Source: Herbaspirillum robiniae
GTDB taxonomy: Bacteria > Pseudomonadota > Gammaproteobacteria > Burkholderiales > Burkholderiaceae_D
Assembly: GCF_002213415.1 (NCBI RefSeq)
Contig: NZ_NJGU01000006.1
Location: 124,001-188,000 of the forward strand
DNA length: 64,000 nucleotides
Direction of reading: 5' to 3'
Below, piece after piece: positions 56,550 through 64,000 of this stretch. The position numbers and the translations under genes were made by a program. A model generated the notes under the pieces. The model did not search any database. It was given only the letters and a program-made list of their open reading frames with translations, and had not been told where the DNA came from. How positions within the stretch are numbered: the stretch's first letter is position 1; every line of letters begins with the position of its first letter.

Positions 56550-58007
56550 TCAGCCGTTCTCGTACACCCACTGCAACAAGGCATCCTGCGCCTTCTGCCC
56601 GGCCGGCGCGTTCGGATGGTTGATCAGGAACACCACCACATAGGTCTTGCCCGACGCCGCCTGCACGTAGCCGGCGATGGAACGCACGTCGTTCAGAGTA
56701 CCGGTCTTGATGTGCGCCTGCCCGGCCACGCTTTGCGTCTTCAGGCGGCGGCGCATGGTGCCGTCGTAGCCGACCAGCGGCATCGACGAGACGAACTCCG
56801 GCATCAGTGGCGAACGGTAGGCCTGCGCCAGCATGCCGCCCAACAGCGCGGGCGTGACACGTTCCACGCGCGACAGGCCGGCGCCGTTCTCGATGGCCAG
56901 GCCGCTGGTGTCCAGTCCCTTGTCGGCGAGCCACGAGCGCACCACGCGCGCGCCGTTGACGGTGTCGCCGGGCTGGCCGCTCATTTCGGCGGCCAGGGTC
57001 AGCAGCACCTGGCGCGCCATCACATTGTTGCTGTACTTGTTGATGTCGCGGATCACCTCGGGCAGCGTCGGCGACTGCGTCTCCACCATCAGCCGCGCCG
57101 ACGGCGTCACCAGGCCGCCCAGCACGCGGCCGGAGAAGCTGCCGCCGAGGTCAGCCCACATCTGGGCGAACATGGCGCCCGCGTACTGCACGCTGCCCAT
57201 GCGATAGGGATGCACGTACCAGACCTTGGGCCCGCAATCGGCGGCGAAACTGCCGGCGAAGCTCGCCGACGCCGCATCGTTGGACAGCATCAGCTTGCCC
57301 TGCCAGTCGCCGCAAGGCTCCTGCGACAGGCGCGGCGGCGCGATGGCGTAGCCGGCCAGCGGCGGCTCCATGGTCACAGCTACGGTGCCCGCGGCGGCGT
57401 TGGGCTCGAAGCGGAAAGCCAGCGTCTTGTAGTTCAGTAGCAGCGCGTCGGGACCGACGTTGTAGGGCTTCTGCGGATCGCCGTCGAACTGCGAAGGATC
57501 ATAGGTCGACTCGGCGAAGAAGCTGCGATCGATCACTAGGTTGCCGCGGATGTCCTTCACGCCGCGCGCGCGCAGCTGGCGCAGGAACAGCCAGAAGTTT
57601 TCCATCACCAGCTTGGGATCGCCGCCGCCCTTGATGATCAGGTCGCCGTTGAGCACGCCCTGGTCGAGCGTGCCGTCGACATAGGCCTGGGTCTTCCAGG
57701 AGTAGGTGGGGCCCAGCAGCTCCAGCGCCGCGTCGGTGGTCACCAGCTTCATCACCGAGGCCGGATTGAACGGCTGCGCGAGATTGTTGGCCACCAGCGC
57801 GCGCTTGCCGCTGTCGGCGTCGACCACCAGCACGCCGGTGTTCTGTTGCGGAATATGCGCCACGCGCAGCGCCCCCACCACGGCCGGCGGCAGGCTCTGG
57901 GCGGTTGCGGCGCCGGCGGCCGCCAGCAGCGGGACGGCAAGCGCCAGGGTGCGAAGCGGGGACAAACGGAGACGATGCAAGGAAAAACCTGATGGAAAAC
58001 GCAGCAT
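56550..58007 (-). CDS. dacB: D-alanyl-D-alanine carboxypeptidase/endopeptidase (PBP4 type)
   Basis: Periplasmic peptidoglycan hydrolase. 485 residues. Signal peptide (TLALAVPLLAAAGAATAQS), active-site Ser in PASVMKLVTT (S-x-x-K), second motif YSNN, third motif KTG in HIKTGTLNDVRSIAGYV; all three needed for activity are intact. Isolated transcript ending at the shared terminator. Confidence 0.95.
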   Translation of the reverse strand: MLRFPSGFSLHRLRLSPLRTLALAVPLLAAAGAATAQSLPPAVVGALRVAHIPQQNTGVLVVDADSGKRALVANNLAQPFNPASVMKLVTTDAALELLGPTYSWKTQAYVDGTLDQGVLNGDLIIKGGGDPKLVMENFWLFLRQLRARGVKDIRGNLVIDRSFFAESTYDPSQFDGDPQKPYNVGPDALLLNYKTLAFRFEPNAAAGTVAVTMEPPLAGYAIAPPRLSQEPCGDWQGKLMLSNDAASASFAGSFAADCGPKVWYVHPYRMGSVQYAGAMFAQMWADLGGSFSGRVLGGLVTPSARLMVETQSPTLPEVIRDINKYSNNVMARQVLLTLAAEMSGQPGDTVNGARVVRSWLADKGLDTSGLAIENGAGLSRVERVTPALLGGMLAQAYRSPLMPEFVSSMPLVGYDGTMRRRLKTQSVAGQAHIKTGTLNDVRSIAGYVQAASGKTYVVVFLINHPNAPAGQKAQDALLQWVYENG

Positions 58008-58337
58008 GATTCAACCGAAAATGGAGATCACGCATTATAGGGGCAAGCCGCCAGGCGGTTTGGGAGGCGGTCGGCGATATGGGGACAACATGGGGACGAC
58101 ATGAGGGCGTCATCGCCCTGTGCGACAATGCGCCGCGCAGTTGCTGAAATGACATCTTTCCTCGGCCGCCGATTTTGCCCTGCGGTAAAGCGGCTTTGCG
58201 GTTACGATGGCCGGCAGGCTGTCAGGTTAAGCGAAGTTAAATCAGAAGTTTATTTCCATGTACGCTGCGGCGTTGCCGGAAATCGCGCTGCATACCCTTG
58301 ACAGGTATGCGCAACAGAACGAAAGAACAACACCGAC
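58008..58337. other. Intergenic region with an 11-bp triplicate
   Basis: 330 bp between divergent dacB and the diguanylate cyclase gene, no gene seen. It contains three consecutive 11-bp near-repeats (ATGGGGACAAC, ATGGGGACGAC, ATGAGGGCGTC) at 58079-58111 and probably the two promoters. Confidence 0.5.
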
Positions 58338-59564
58338 ATGTCATCCGGCACCACCAGGCGGCAAGCAGGCAGAAGCGGCAGGCGGCGATGGCCAGCGCTG
58401 CTGGCCTTGCTCAATCCGGTCGCGCTCTACCGCAAGCGCCCGGCGCGGCCCGATGACCCGCCGCCCGAGGCGCTCATCGGCAAGGGCGTGCGCTTCGTCA
58501 ACCGCATCTACATGCTGCGCGCCATCGGCCTGGGGATCGGCTTTTTCTGCGTGGCGGCCGGTTTCGTGCAACACCCGGTGGACTGGCCGCTGTGGGCGCT
58601 GCTGGTGTTCCATGGCTTCATCTGGCCGCATGCGGCCCGCCATTGGGCCTTGCGCAGCGAAATCCCGTATCGCGCCGAGCGCCGCAACCTGATCATCGAC
58701 GCCGGGTTCGGCGGCTTCTGGATGGCCGCCATGAACGGCAATCTGGTGCCCAGCGCGGTCATCATCTCCATGCTCTCGATGGACAACATCGCCGCCGGCG
58801 GCGTGCGCCTGTTCATGCGCGGCGTCTGGGCCAGCATCGCCTGCTTCCTGCTGGGCTGGCTGCTGCTGGACTACCGCTTCATGCCGCAATCCGACATCGC
58901 CACCATCGTGGCCTGCCTGCCGATGCTGGCGCTGTATCCGCTGGCGCTGGGCAAGTCGACCTATGACATGTCCAAGAAGCTGGCCGAGCGCTCGCGCGAA
59001 TTCGAGGTGGTCAGCCAGATGGATGGCCTCACCCGCCTGTTCAACCGCCGCTACTGGGAGAGCCTGCTGATCGAGGAGTTCGAGCGGTGCCGCCGCAACG
59101 CGGGACGCAGCGGCCACGACGCCTGCCTGCTGCTGCTCGACCTCGACCATTTCAAGAACATCAACGACACCCATGGCCACCTGGTCGGCGACGAGGTGCT
59201 GCGCAATTTCTCGCAGCTGCTGCGCAGCCGGCTGCGCGAGGACGACCTGATCGGCCGCTACGGCGGCGAGGAGTTCGTGGTCATCCTGCGCAATACCTCG
59301 GCCGCCGATGCCCTGCTGCTGTCGCAGCGCCTGATCGACGAGGCGCGCGAGCGCAAGAGCGGCGACGACAGCCTGTGGGGCTGCACCGTCAGCGCCGGCC
59401 TGGTGCCGTTCACGCCGGACATGGACGCCCACTACGTCTGGCTGCAGCGCGCCGATCACGCCATGTACTGCGCCAAGGAAAAGGGACGGGATTGCCTGGT
59501 CGCCTGGGACGCCGGGCTGCATCGCGCGCAGGCCAAGGCTGCCGCCGATGCGCGTGCGGCCTGA
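58338..59564 (+). CDS. Diguanylate cyclase, MASE2-GGDEF
   Basis: Makes c-di-GMP. 408 residues. MASE2-like membrane sensor at about 45-215 with five or six helices (MLRAIGLGIGFFCVAAGFV, ASIACFLLGWLLLD), then a GGDEF domain (about 230-400). The active loop is GGEEF near residue 309, and the inhibitory I-site RxxD is present five residues before it (REDD), so feedback control is expected. No ribosome site is evident before the ATG. Confidence 0.92.
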   Translation: MSSGTTRRQAGRSGRRRWPALLALLNPVALYRKRPARPDDPPPEALIGKGVRFVNRIYMLRAIGLGIGFFCVAAGFVQHPVDWPLWALLVFHGFIWPHAARHWALRSEIPYRAERRNLIIDAGFGGFWMAAMNGNLVPSAVIISMLSMDNIAAGGVRLFMRGVWASIACFLLGWLLLDYRFMPQSDIATIVACLPMLALYPLALGKSTYDMSKKLAERSREFEVVSQMDGLTRLFNRRYWESLLIEEFERCRRNAGRSGHDACLLLLDLDHFKNINDTHGHLVGDEVLRNFSQLLRSRLREDDLIGRYGGEEFVVILRNTSAADALLLSQRLIDEARERKSGDDSLWGCTVSAGLVPFTPDMDAHYVWLQRADHAMYCAKEKGRDCLVAWDAGLHRAQAKAAADARAA

Positions 59565-59864
59565 TGCGGCAACGCTGAAGAAGGGGAATTTCATTGGCGC
59601 CGTCGCGATCAGTCACGATGGGCCGCGCGATGGGGCACGATTAGCGGAGAAGTGGAAAACCGGCGCCGTCGCAAGCTGCGTACAGATCGCACGAATCGAG
59701 CGGACGCAAAAAAGGCCGATGTCTTCGGGGCCGCCACGAGACCACTGTGAAAACATCGACCTAGGGAAATCAAGGGCGGAGCAATCGGCGAACAATGACG
59801 GGCGTGATTCCCTTTAAGAAATGCCCCCCGCCGATGCTCCTGCCACTGCCGCAACGAGCGGCAA
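59565..59864. other. Intergenic region, nothing recognised
   Basis: 300 bp of non-coding sequence after the cyclase. No terminator or gene could be supported; possible short frames on either strand have no ribosome site. Confidence 0.45.
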
Positions 59865-59884
59865 AGCGGGCCGCAGAAAGCCCG

Positions 59885-60067
59885 CTAAATTAGCACTGGC
59901 AGAGCCTCCAGAACTAAGAGCGCGAGCAGTGCGCCGAACACCGCGCCCACTGCCCTCAAACTGGTCCTCACGATGCGCGAGGCTACCGGTACTTCGCCGC
60001 ATAACAGCAGCCCGGCCAGCGTCATCGGGATAAAGAACATCAGGTTGTTCATGATGATGTTAGGCAT
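59885..60067 (-). CDS. Small two-helix membrane protein
   Basis: 60 residues, two hydrophobic helices (NNLMFFIPMTLAGLLLCG and AVFGALLALLVLEALPVLI) joined by a basic loop (SRIVRTSLR). The ATG at 60067 is preceded by GAGGAGA with 7-8 base spacing; the earlier in-frame ATG at 60082 lies on that ribosome site, so it is not used. A stem AGCGGGC/GCCCGCT lies right behind the stop (59865-59886). Function unknown. It faces away from mgtA; a regulatory peptide for a membrane protein is a possibility, no more. Confidence 0.6.
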   Translation of the reverse strand: MPNIIMNNLMFFIPMTLAGLLLCGEVPVASRIVRTSLRAVGAVFGALLALLVLEALPVLI

Positions 60068-60317
60068 GATGCGTCTCCTCATTCAGCCTTCTCATTCAAA
60101 TTGAGCGCGCCGTCCCTGATGACTGGATAACTGCCCTGCCAGCCTTGCCCGGCGCGCCTTTCTGGATTTGAGTATAGGCCGCGCCCGGTATAAAACAAGC
60201 ATGGCGTCGGCACTATCGTTGCTGCACAGCAGCGAAATTTTTCGATAGCGTCTTCCAACACCGGCGATATACCTGTGTTGCAGATGCACAAATTTTCGGC
60301 AACATCGGCAAATTGCC

Positions 60318-60347
60318 TTGACCCTGTTTTGAGCGCGAGCGTAGAAT
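60318..60347 (+). promoter_or_regulatory. Sigma-70-type promoter for the mgtA leader
   Basis: TTGACC (60318-60323), 18-base spacer, TAGAAT (60342-60347); 10 of 12 bases match consensus. Transcription would begin near 60354, about 607 bases before mgtA. Confidence 0.6.
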
Positions 60348-60378
60348 TCGCCCGTTCTCATTTTTTGGAGTCCCTCTC

Positions 60379-60426
60379 ATGGGCACTTGTTCGGGTGACA
60401 GTTGTTGCCGGTTAATCACCGGATAA
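60379..60426 (+). CDS. Leader peptide candidate uORF1
   Basis: 15-codon ORF MGTCSGDSCCRLITG, start 8 bases after GGAG (60367-60370), 25 nt behind the predicted transcription start. Three cysteines in 15 residues. Its stop lies shortly before a strong hairpin (CGTCATCT/AGATGACG, 60461-60486). It has the layout of a regulatory leader peptide; expression unproven. Confidence 0.4.
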   Translation: MGTCSGDSCCRLITG

Positions 60427-60817
60427 GCCTCAGCAAGGATTTCAGCAGGACTTCTCCTGTCGTCATCTTGCGCAAGGCAGATGACGGCATCTCAATGCCG
60501 GCGGCGCACGGGCCTCAGCAGTAGCGGGCTCCACACCACGCGCCGCCTCCAGGCATAGGCATTCCCTCACAACGACAGATCGACGATCGACCGCCGCAGA
60601 CACCATCGTCACGGCGCACGGCCAGGTTTTACGTCCGCTCTCCCGCGTCGCGCGCCGGAGGGCGGCCCAGCTTGCGCCGCCGCAACCTGACGATATGCTG
60701 ACAGACATGGCCGCCGCCATGCCTGTCGGTGTCCGCATGCGCCGCCAGGCGCCGATGACAGGGGTTCCTCCAACCAAGCGGAGGTTGCCATGCGACAGAA
60801 AACCATATGAACACGCG

Positions 60818-60964
60818 ATGTTTGTCATCGATCCGTCAAGCGCGCCCGTTACAGTCCCAGACTCGCGAAGCTCTCTGACGACGCCCATGCCGCCGGCCAC
60901 CACGACCGGCACCTTGCAAGCCCTCCGCGCAGGCGGAGACAACAAGAAAAGAAGTGCATCATGA
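60818..60964 (+). CDS. Proline-rich leader ORF coupled to mgtA
   Basis: 48 codons starting MFVIDPSSAPVTVPDSR, with six prolines in the first 26 residues and a basic end (DNKKRSAS). The TGA stop overlaps the mgtA start (ATGA), so translation could be coupled. The frame is also open back to 60695. A six-codon ORF with strong GGAGG (60780-60784) precedes it by 8 bp. Whether it is translated is unknown. Confidence 0.35.
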   Translation: MFVIDPSSAPVTVPDSRSSLTTPMPPATTTGTLQALRAGGDNKKRSAS

Positions 60965-63723
60965 ACCTGAACCTGCTGAAAGAAACCTTCGCCAGCTTCA
61001 TCCGCGCCCGCGGAATGGACCGCCATTTCCGCCGCCTTGGAATGGACATGTTCCGCAGCGCGCCGGTGACCAGGGAAGTCCCGCAGTCGCTGGCGCAGCA
61101 ACTCAACGACGCCGCCCGCGCCGACGCCGCCGATCTCCTGCAGCGCCTGAAGTCGCGCCATGACGGCCTGACCGAATCCGAAGCCGACGCCATCCGCGCC
61201 GAGTCCGGCCCCAACGAGGTCGAACACGAAAAGCCGCTCTCCTGGCCGGTACACCTGTGGCACTGCTACAAGAATCCGTTCAACCTGCTGCTGACGCTGC
61301 TGGCCGCCGTGTCCTACTACACCGAGGACATGAAGGCCACCATCGTGATCGGCACCATGGTGGTGGTGTCCACCCTGCTGCGCTTCGTGCAGGAAGCCCG
61401 CTCCAACACCGCCGCCGACAAGCTCAAGGCGATGGTCAGCAACACCGCCACCGTGATGCGCCACGACCTGGCCGAGGAAATCGCCGCCGAAGCGCAACGC
61501 TACTTCGACGTCAAGCTGCACCCCAAGGGCGCCAAGCGCGTCGAGGTGCCGATCCGCAACCTGGTGCCGGGCGACATCGTGCTGCTGTCGGCCGGCGACA
61601 TGATCCCGGCCGACCTGCGCCTGCTGGCCGCCAAAGACCTGTTCGTGAGCCAGGCGGCGATGACCGGCGAATCGCTCCCGGTCGAGAAATTCGTCACCCC
61701 GACCAACACCGACACCAGCAGCCCGCTGGAGCTGGACAACCTGTGCTTCATGGGCACCAACGTGGTCAGCGGCTCGGCCACCGCCGTGGTGCTGACCACC
61801 GGCAAGCGCACCTATTTCGGCGCGCTGGCCGAGCGCGTCACCGCCACCGACCGTTCGCCCACCGCCTTCCAGGCCGGCGTGAACAAGGTCAGCTGGCTGC
61901 TGATCCGCTTCATGCTGGTGATGACGCCGGTGGTGTTCTTCCTCAACGGCTTCACCAAGGGCGACTGGGTCGAAGCCTTCCTGTTCGGTCTGTCCGTGGC
62001 CGTGGGCCTGACGCCTGAAATGCTGCCGATGATCGTCACCTCGACGCTGGCCAAGGGCGCCGTCGCCCTGTCGCGCAAGAAGGTGATCGTCAAGCGGCTC
62101 GACGCGATCCAGAACTTCGGCGCCATGGACGTGCTGTGCACCGACAAGACCGGCACCCTGACCCAGGACAAGATCTTCCTCGAGCGCCACACCGACATCC
62201 GCGGCGAGCTCGACGACGAAGTGCTGCAATACGCCTACCTCAACAGCTATTACCAGACCGGCCTGAAGAACCTGCTGGACGTGGCCGTGCTGGAACACGC
62301 CGAGCTGCAACGCGAAATGTCGATCGCCTCGGCCTACCGCAAGGTCGACGAGATCCCCTTCGACTTCCAGCGCCGCCGCATGTCGGTGGTGGTGTCGGAG
62401 CGTGAAGACCACCACGAGCTGATCTGCAAGGGCGCAGTCGAAGAGATCCTGTCGGTCTGCTCGCGCGCGCGCCTGAACGGCGAGATCGTGCCGCTGACCG
62501 AAGAGCTGCTGGCCGAGATCCGCGAGACCACCGGCGGCCTGAACGCCGAAGGCCTGCGCGTGGTGGGCGTGGCCGCCAAGGACCTGCCGCCGACCAAGGA
62601 AGTCTACGGCCTGGCCGATGAGTCGGACCTGGTGCTGATCGGTTACATCGCCTTCCTCGACCCGCCGAAGGAATCGACCGCGCCGGCCCTGGCCGCGCTG
62701 CGCGAACACGGCGTGACCGTCAAGATCCTGACCGGCGACAACGAACTGGTGACCGCCAAGATCTGCCGCGAAGTCGGCCTCGAAGTGGACGGCATGCTGC
62801 TCGGATCGCATGTCGAGAAGATGAGCGATGAAGCGCTGGCCATCGCGGCCGAAAAGGTCACGGTCTTCGCCAAGCTCTCGCCGGCACACAAGGAGCGCAT
62901 CGTGCGCGTGCTGCACGACAAGGGCCACGTGGTCGGCTTCATGGGCGACGGCATCAACGACGCGCCGGCGCTGCGCGCGGCCGACATCGGCATCTCGGTC
63001 GACACCGCGGTCGACATCGCCAAGGAGGCGGCCGACCTGATCCTGCTGGAAAAGAGCCTGATGGTGCTGGAAGAAGGCGTGCTGGAAGGCCGCAAGACCT
63101 TCGCCAACATGCTCAAGTACATCAAGATGACGGCCAGCTCCAACTTCGGCAACGTCTTCTCGGTGTTGATCGCCAGCGCGTTCCTGCCCTTCCTGCCGAT
63201 GCTGCCGTTGCACCTGCTGGTACAGAACCTGCTGTACGACGTGTCGCAGATCTCCATCCCCTTCGACAACGTCGACAAGGAGTTCCTGGAAAAGCCGCAA
63301 CGCTGGAATGCCGAGGACATCGGCCGCTTCATGGTCTTCTTCGGCCCCATCAGCTCGATCTTCGACGTCTCGACTTTCGCCCTGATGTGGTACATCTTCG
63401 GCGCCAACTCGGCCGACCACCAGACGCTGTTCCAGTCCGGCTGGTTCATCGAAGGCCTGCTGTCGCAGACGCTGATCGTGCACATGATCCGCACCAAGCG
63501 CATCCCGTTCTTCCAGAGCCGCGCCTCGTGGCCGCTGATGAGCATGACGCTGATCATCATGGCCATCGGCATCATCATCCCGATGTCGCCGCTGGCGCAC
63601 TACTTCAAGCTGGAAGCGCTGCCGCTGTCGTACTTCCCGTGGCTGGTGGTGATCCTGCTGGCCTATGCCGCGCTGATCCAGTGCATGAAGAGCTGGTACT
63701 CCAAGCGTTACGGATGGCAATAA
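60961..63723 (+). CDS. mgtA: Magnesium-importing P-type ATPase
   Basis: Imports Mg2+ with ATP hydrolysis; inner membrane. 920 residues. P3B-ATPase features in order: cation ATPase N-domain, actuator TGES (in AAMTGESLPVEK), the helix-4 region VGLTPEMLPMIVTSTLAKG, phosphorylation site CTDKTGTLTQDK with Asp near 395, GDGINDAPALRAADIG hinge, and C-terminal helices. All key residues are intact. Start ATG overlaps the leader ORF stop. A strong terminator follows 27 bp after the stop. Confidence 0.96.
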   Translation: MNLNLLKETFASFIRARGMDRHFRRLGMDMFRSAPVTREVPQSLAQQLNDAARADAADLLQRLKSRHDGLTESEADAIRAESGPNEVEHEKPLSWPVHLWHCYKNPFNLLLTLLAAVSYYTEDMKATIVIGTMVVVSTLLRFVQEARSNTAADKLKAMVSNTATVMRHDLAEEIAAEAQRYFDVKLHPKGAKRVEVPIRNLVPGDIVLLSAGDMIPADLRLLAAKDLFVSQAAMTGESLPVEKFVTPTNTDTSSPLELDNLCFMGTNVVSGSATAVVLTTGKRTYFGALAERVTATDRSPTAFQAGVNKVSWLLIRFMLVMTPVVFFLNGFTKGDWVEAFLFGLSVAVGLTPEMLPMIVTSTLAKGAVALSRKKVIVKRLDAIQNFGAMDVLCTDKTGTLTQDKIFLERHTDIRGELDDEVLQYAYLNSYYQTGLKNLLDVAVLEHAELQREMSIASAYRKVDEIPFDFQRRRMSVVVSEREDHHELICKGAVEEILSVCSRARLNGEIVPLTEELLAEIRETTGGLNAEGLRVVGVAAKDLPPTKEVYGLADESDLVLIGYIAFLDPPKESTAPALAALREHGVTVKILTGDNELVTAKICREVGLEVDGMLLGSHVEKMSDEALAIAAEKVTVFAKLSPAHKERIVRVLHDKGHVVGFMGDGINDAPALRAADIGISVDTAVDIAKEAADLILLEKSLMVLEEGVLEGRKTFANMLKYIKMTASSNFGNVFSVLIASAFLPFLPMLPLHLLVQNLLYDVSQISIPFDNVDKEFLEKPQRWNAEDIGRFMVFFGPISSIFDVSTFALMWYIFGANSADHQTLFQSGWFIEGLLSQTLIVHMIRTKRIPFFQSRASWPLMSMTLIIMAIGIIIPMSPLAHYFKLEALPLSYFPWLVVILLAYAALIQCMKSWYSKRYGWQ

Positions 63724-63750
63724 CAGGCCACATCCGGCCGCAAGACAAAA

Positions 63751-63780
63751 AGGGTTGCCCACCGGGGCAACCCTTTTTTT
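63751..63780 (+). terminator. Terminator after mgtA
   Basis: 10-bp perfect stem AGGGTTGCCC/GGGCAACCCT, loop ACCG, then a run of seven T. Confidence 0.93.
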
Positions 63781-63938
63781 ATTTCCCTGCCGCATTGCCT
63801 TCGCCTGGCGGGCGAAGAATGTCCGAATCCTCCGGCCCTGGTTTCAGGTATTTCCTGATGGTGCGACGCGGCGCGAAAATTTATTCTTCGCACGCTGGAA
63901 CAACAATCACAACAGCTCACATGAACACGGGGAATGAC

Positions 63939-64000
63939 ATGGAAAACAACGGCAGTTGCGAAGGCTCGTACAAGTGCATGGCCGACGGCAAGATCTACCA
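63939..64000 (+). CDS. Start of an unidentified gene (cut by window edge)
   Basis: First 20 codons only (MENNGSCEGSYKCMADGKIY). The ATG follows GGGGAAT by a few bases; another in-frame ATG lies at 63921. Two cysteines early on. Too short to assign. Confidence 0.5.
   Translation, partial: MENNGSCEGSYKCMADGKIY

Larger units (their letters stand above)
60068..60960 (+). promoter_or_regulatory. Long mgtA upstream/leader region
   Basis: 893 bp without a normal gene. The right 600 bp look like a transcribed leader: promoter at 60318-60347, uORF1 at 60379, hairpin 60461-60486, six-codon uORF2 (MRQKTI, 60790-60810) behind GGAGG, and proline-rich uORF3 (60818-60964) whose stop overlaps the mgtA ATG. 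Known mgtA leaders in enterobacteria also use proline-containing short ORFs to sense Mg2+; homology is not claimed. Confidence 0.5.

Noticed and set aside
60361-60960. Known Mg2+ riboswitch (M-box) or yybP-ykoY element
   Set aside because: I did not recognise the conserved core of either class; a covariance-model search would decide.
60463-63795. 1110-codon open frame opposite mgtA
   Set aside because: Antisense shadow; mgtA on the + strand has all catalytic motifs, and this frame has none.

Overview
The window is chromosomal DNA from a high-G+C Gram-negative bacterium. Gene content and protein sequences suggest a betaproteobacterium of the Burkholderiales, most like Oxalobacteraceae of the Herbaspirillum type. 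This is inferred from the soluble NAD-linked fds formate dehydrogenase, the FecIR/TonB set, DctBD and the aryl-polyene locus; no database was searched.

Layout. 1-0.5 kb: start of a LacI-family regulator (cut by the window edge) with a palindromic operator. 0.8-10.5 kb: a formate module, with the molybdenum formate dehydrogenase operon fdsG-fdsB-fdsA-fdhD-fdsD, an oxalate/formate-type MFS transporter and a divergent ModE-like regulator; two related boxes lie upstream of fdsG and of the transporter. 10.6-14.8 kb: fecI-fecR-TonB receptor with a Fur-like box. 14.9-20.4 kb: two LysR regulators, a hexose-6-phosphate mutarotase-like gene, D-malate/tartrate dehydrogenase and a lone TRAP binding protein. 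20.5-23.9 kb: orphan hcp, a small secreted protein and an APC/KimA-like permease. 23.97 kb: tRNA-Leu(CAA).

24.4-42 kb: a long, tightly overlapping operon whose order matches the aryl polyene (APE) pigment pathway. It encodes a chain-length-factor-like protein, acyltransferase, two ACPs, membrane protein, AMP ligase fused to a hotdog dehydratase, glycosyltransferase, second acyltransferase, aromatic ammonia-lyase, thioesterase, LolA-like carrier, MMPL exporter, lipoprotein, two ketosynthases, dehydratase and ketoreductase. It is followed by a small secreted protein, a phosphopantetheinyl transferase and a lipoprotein. Together these would load an aryl acid starter, extend and dehydrate it on ACP to a conjugated polyene, and export it to the outer membrane.

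42-46.8 kb: the DctB/DctD two-component system and a KgtP-like dicarboxylate/2-oxoglutarate permease with a good sigma-54 promoter. 47.1-48.3 kb: a non-coding array of four 140-bp inverted REP-pair elements, with 35-bp tandem repeats in the spacers. 48.4-58 kb: housekeeping genes (maeB, thiL, pgpA, pncC, pyrF, lemA, two TPM-domain proteins, dacB). 58.3-59.6 kb: a MASE2-GGDEF diguanylate cyclase. 59.9-63.7 kb: a small membrane protein and mgtA, the latter behind an unusually long leader of about 600 nt containing short ORFs. The window ends in the first codons of an unidentified gene.

The most interesting items are the mgtA leader, the REP-pair/tandem-repeat array, the shared formate boxes with a 15-bp-stem leader structure, and the non-canonical ammonia-lyase and fused ligase-dehydratase of the APE cluster.
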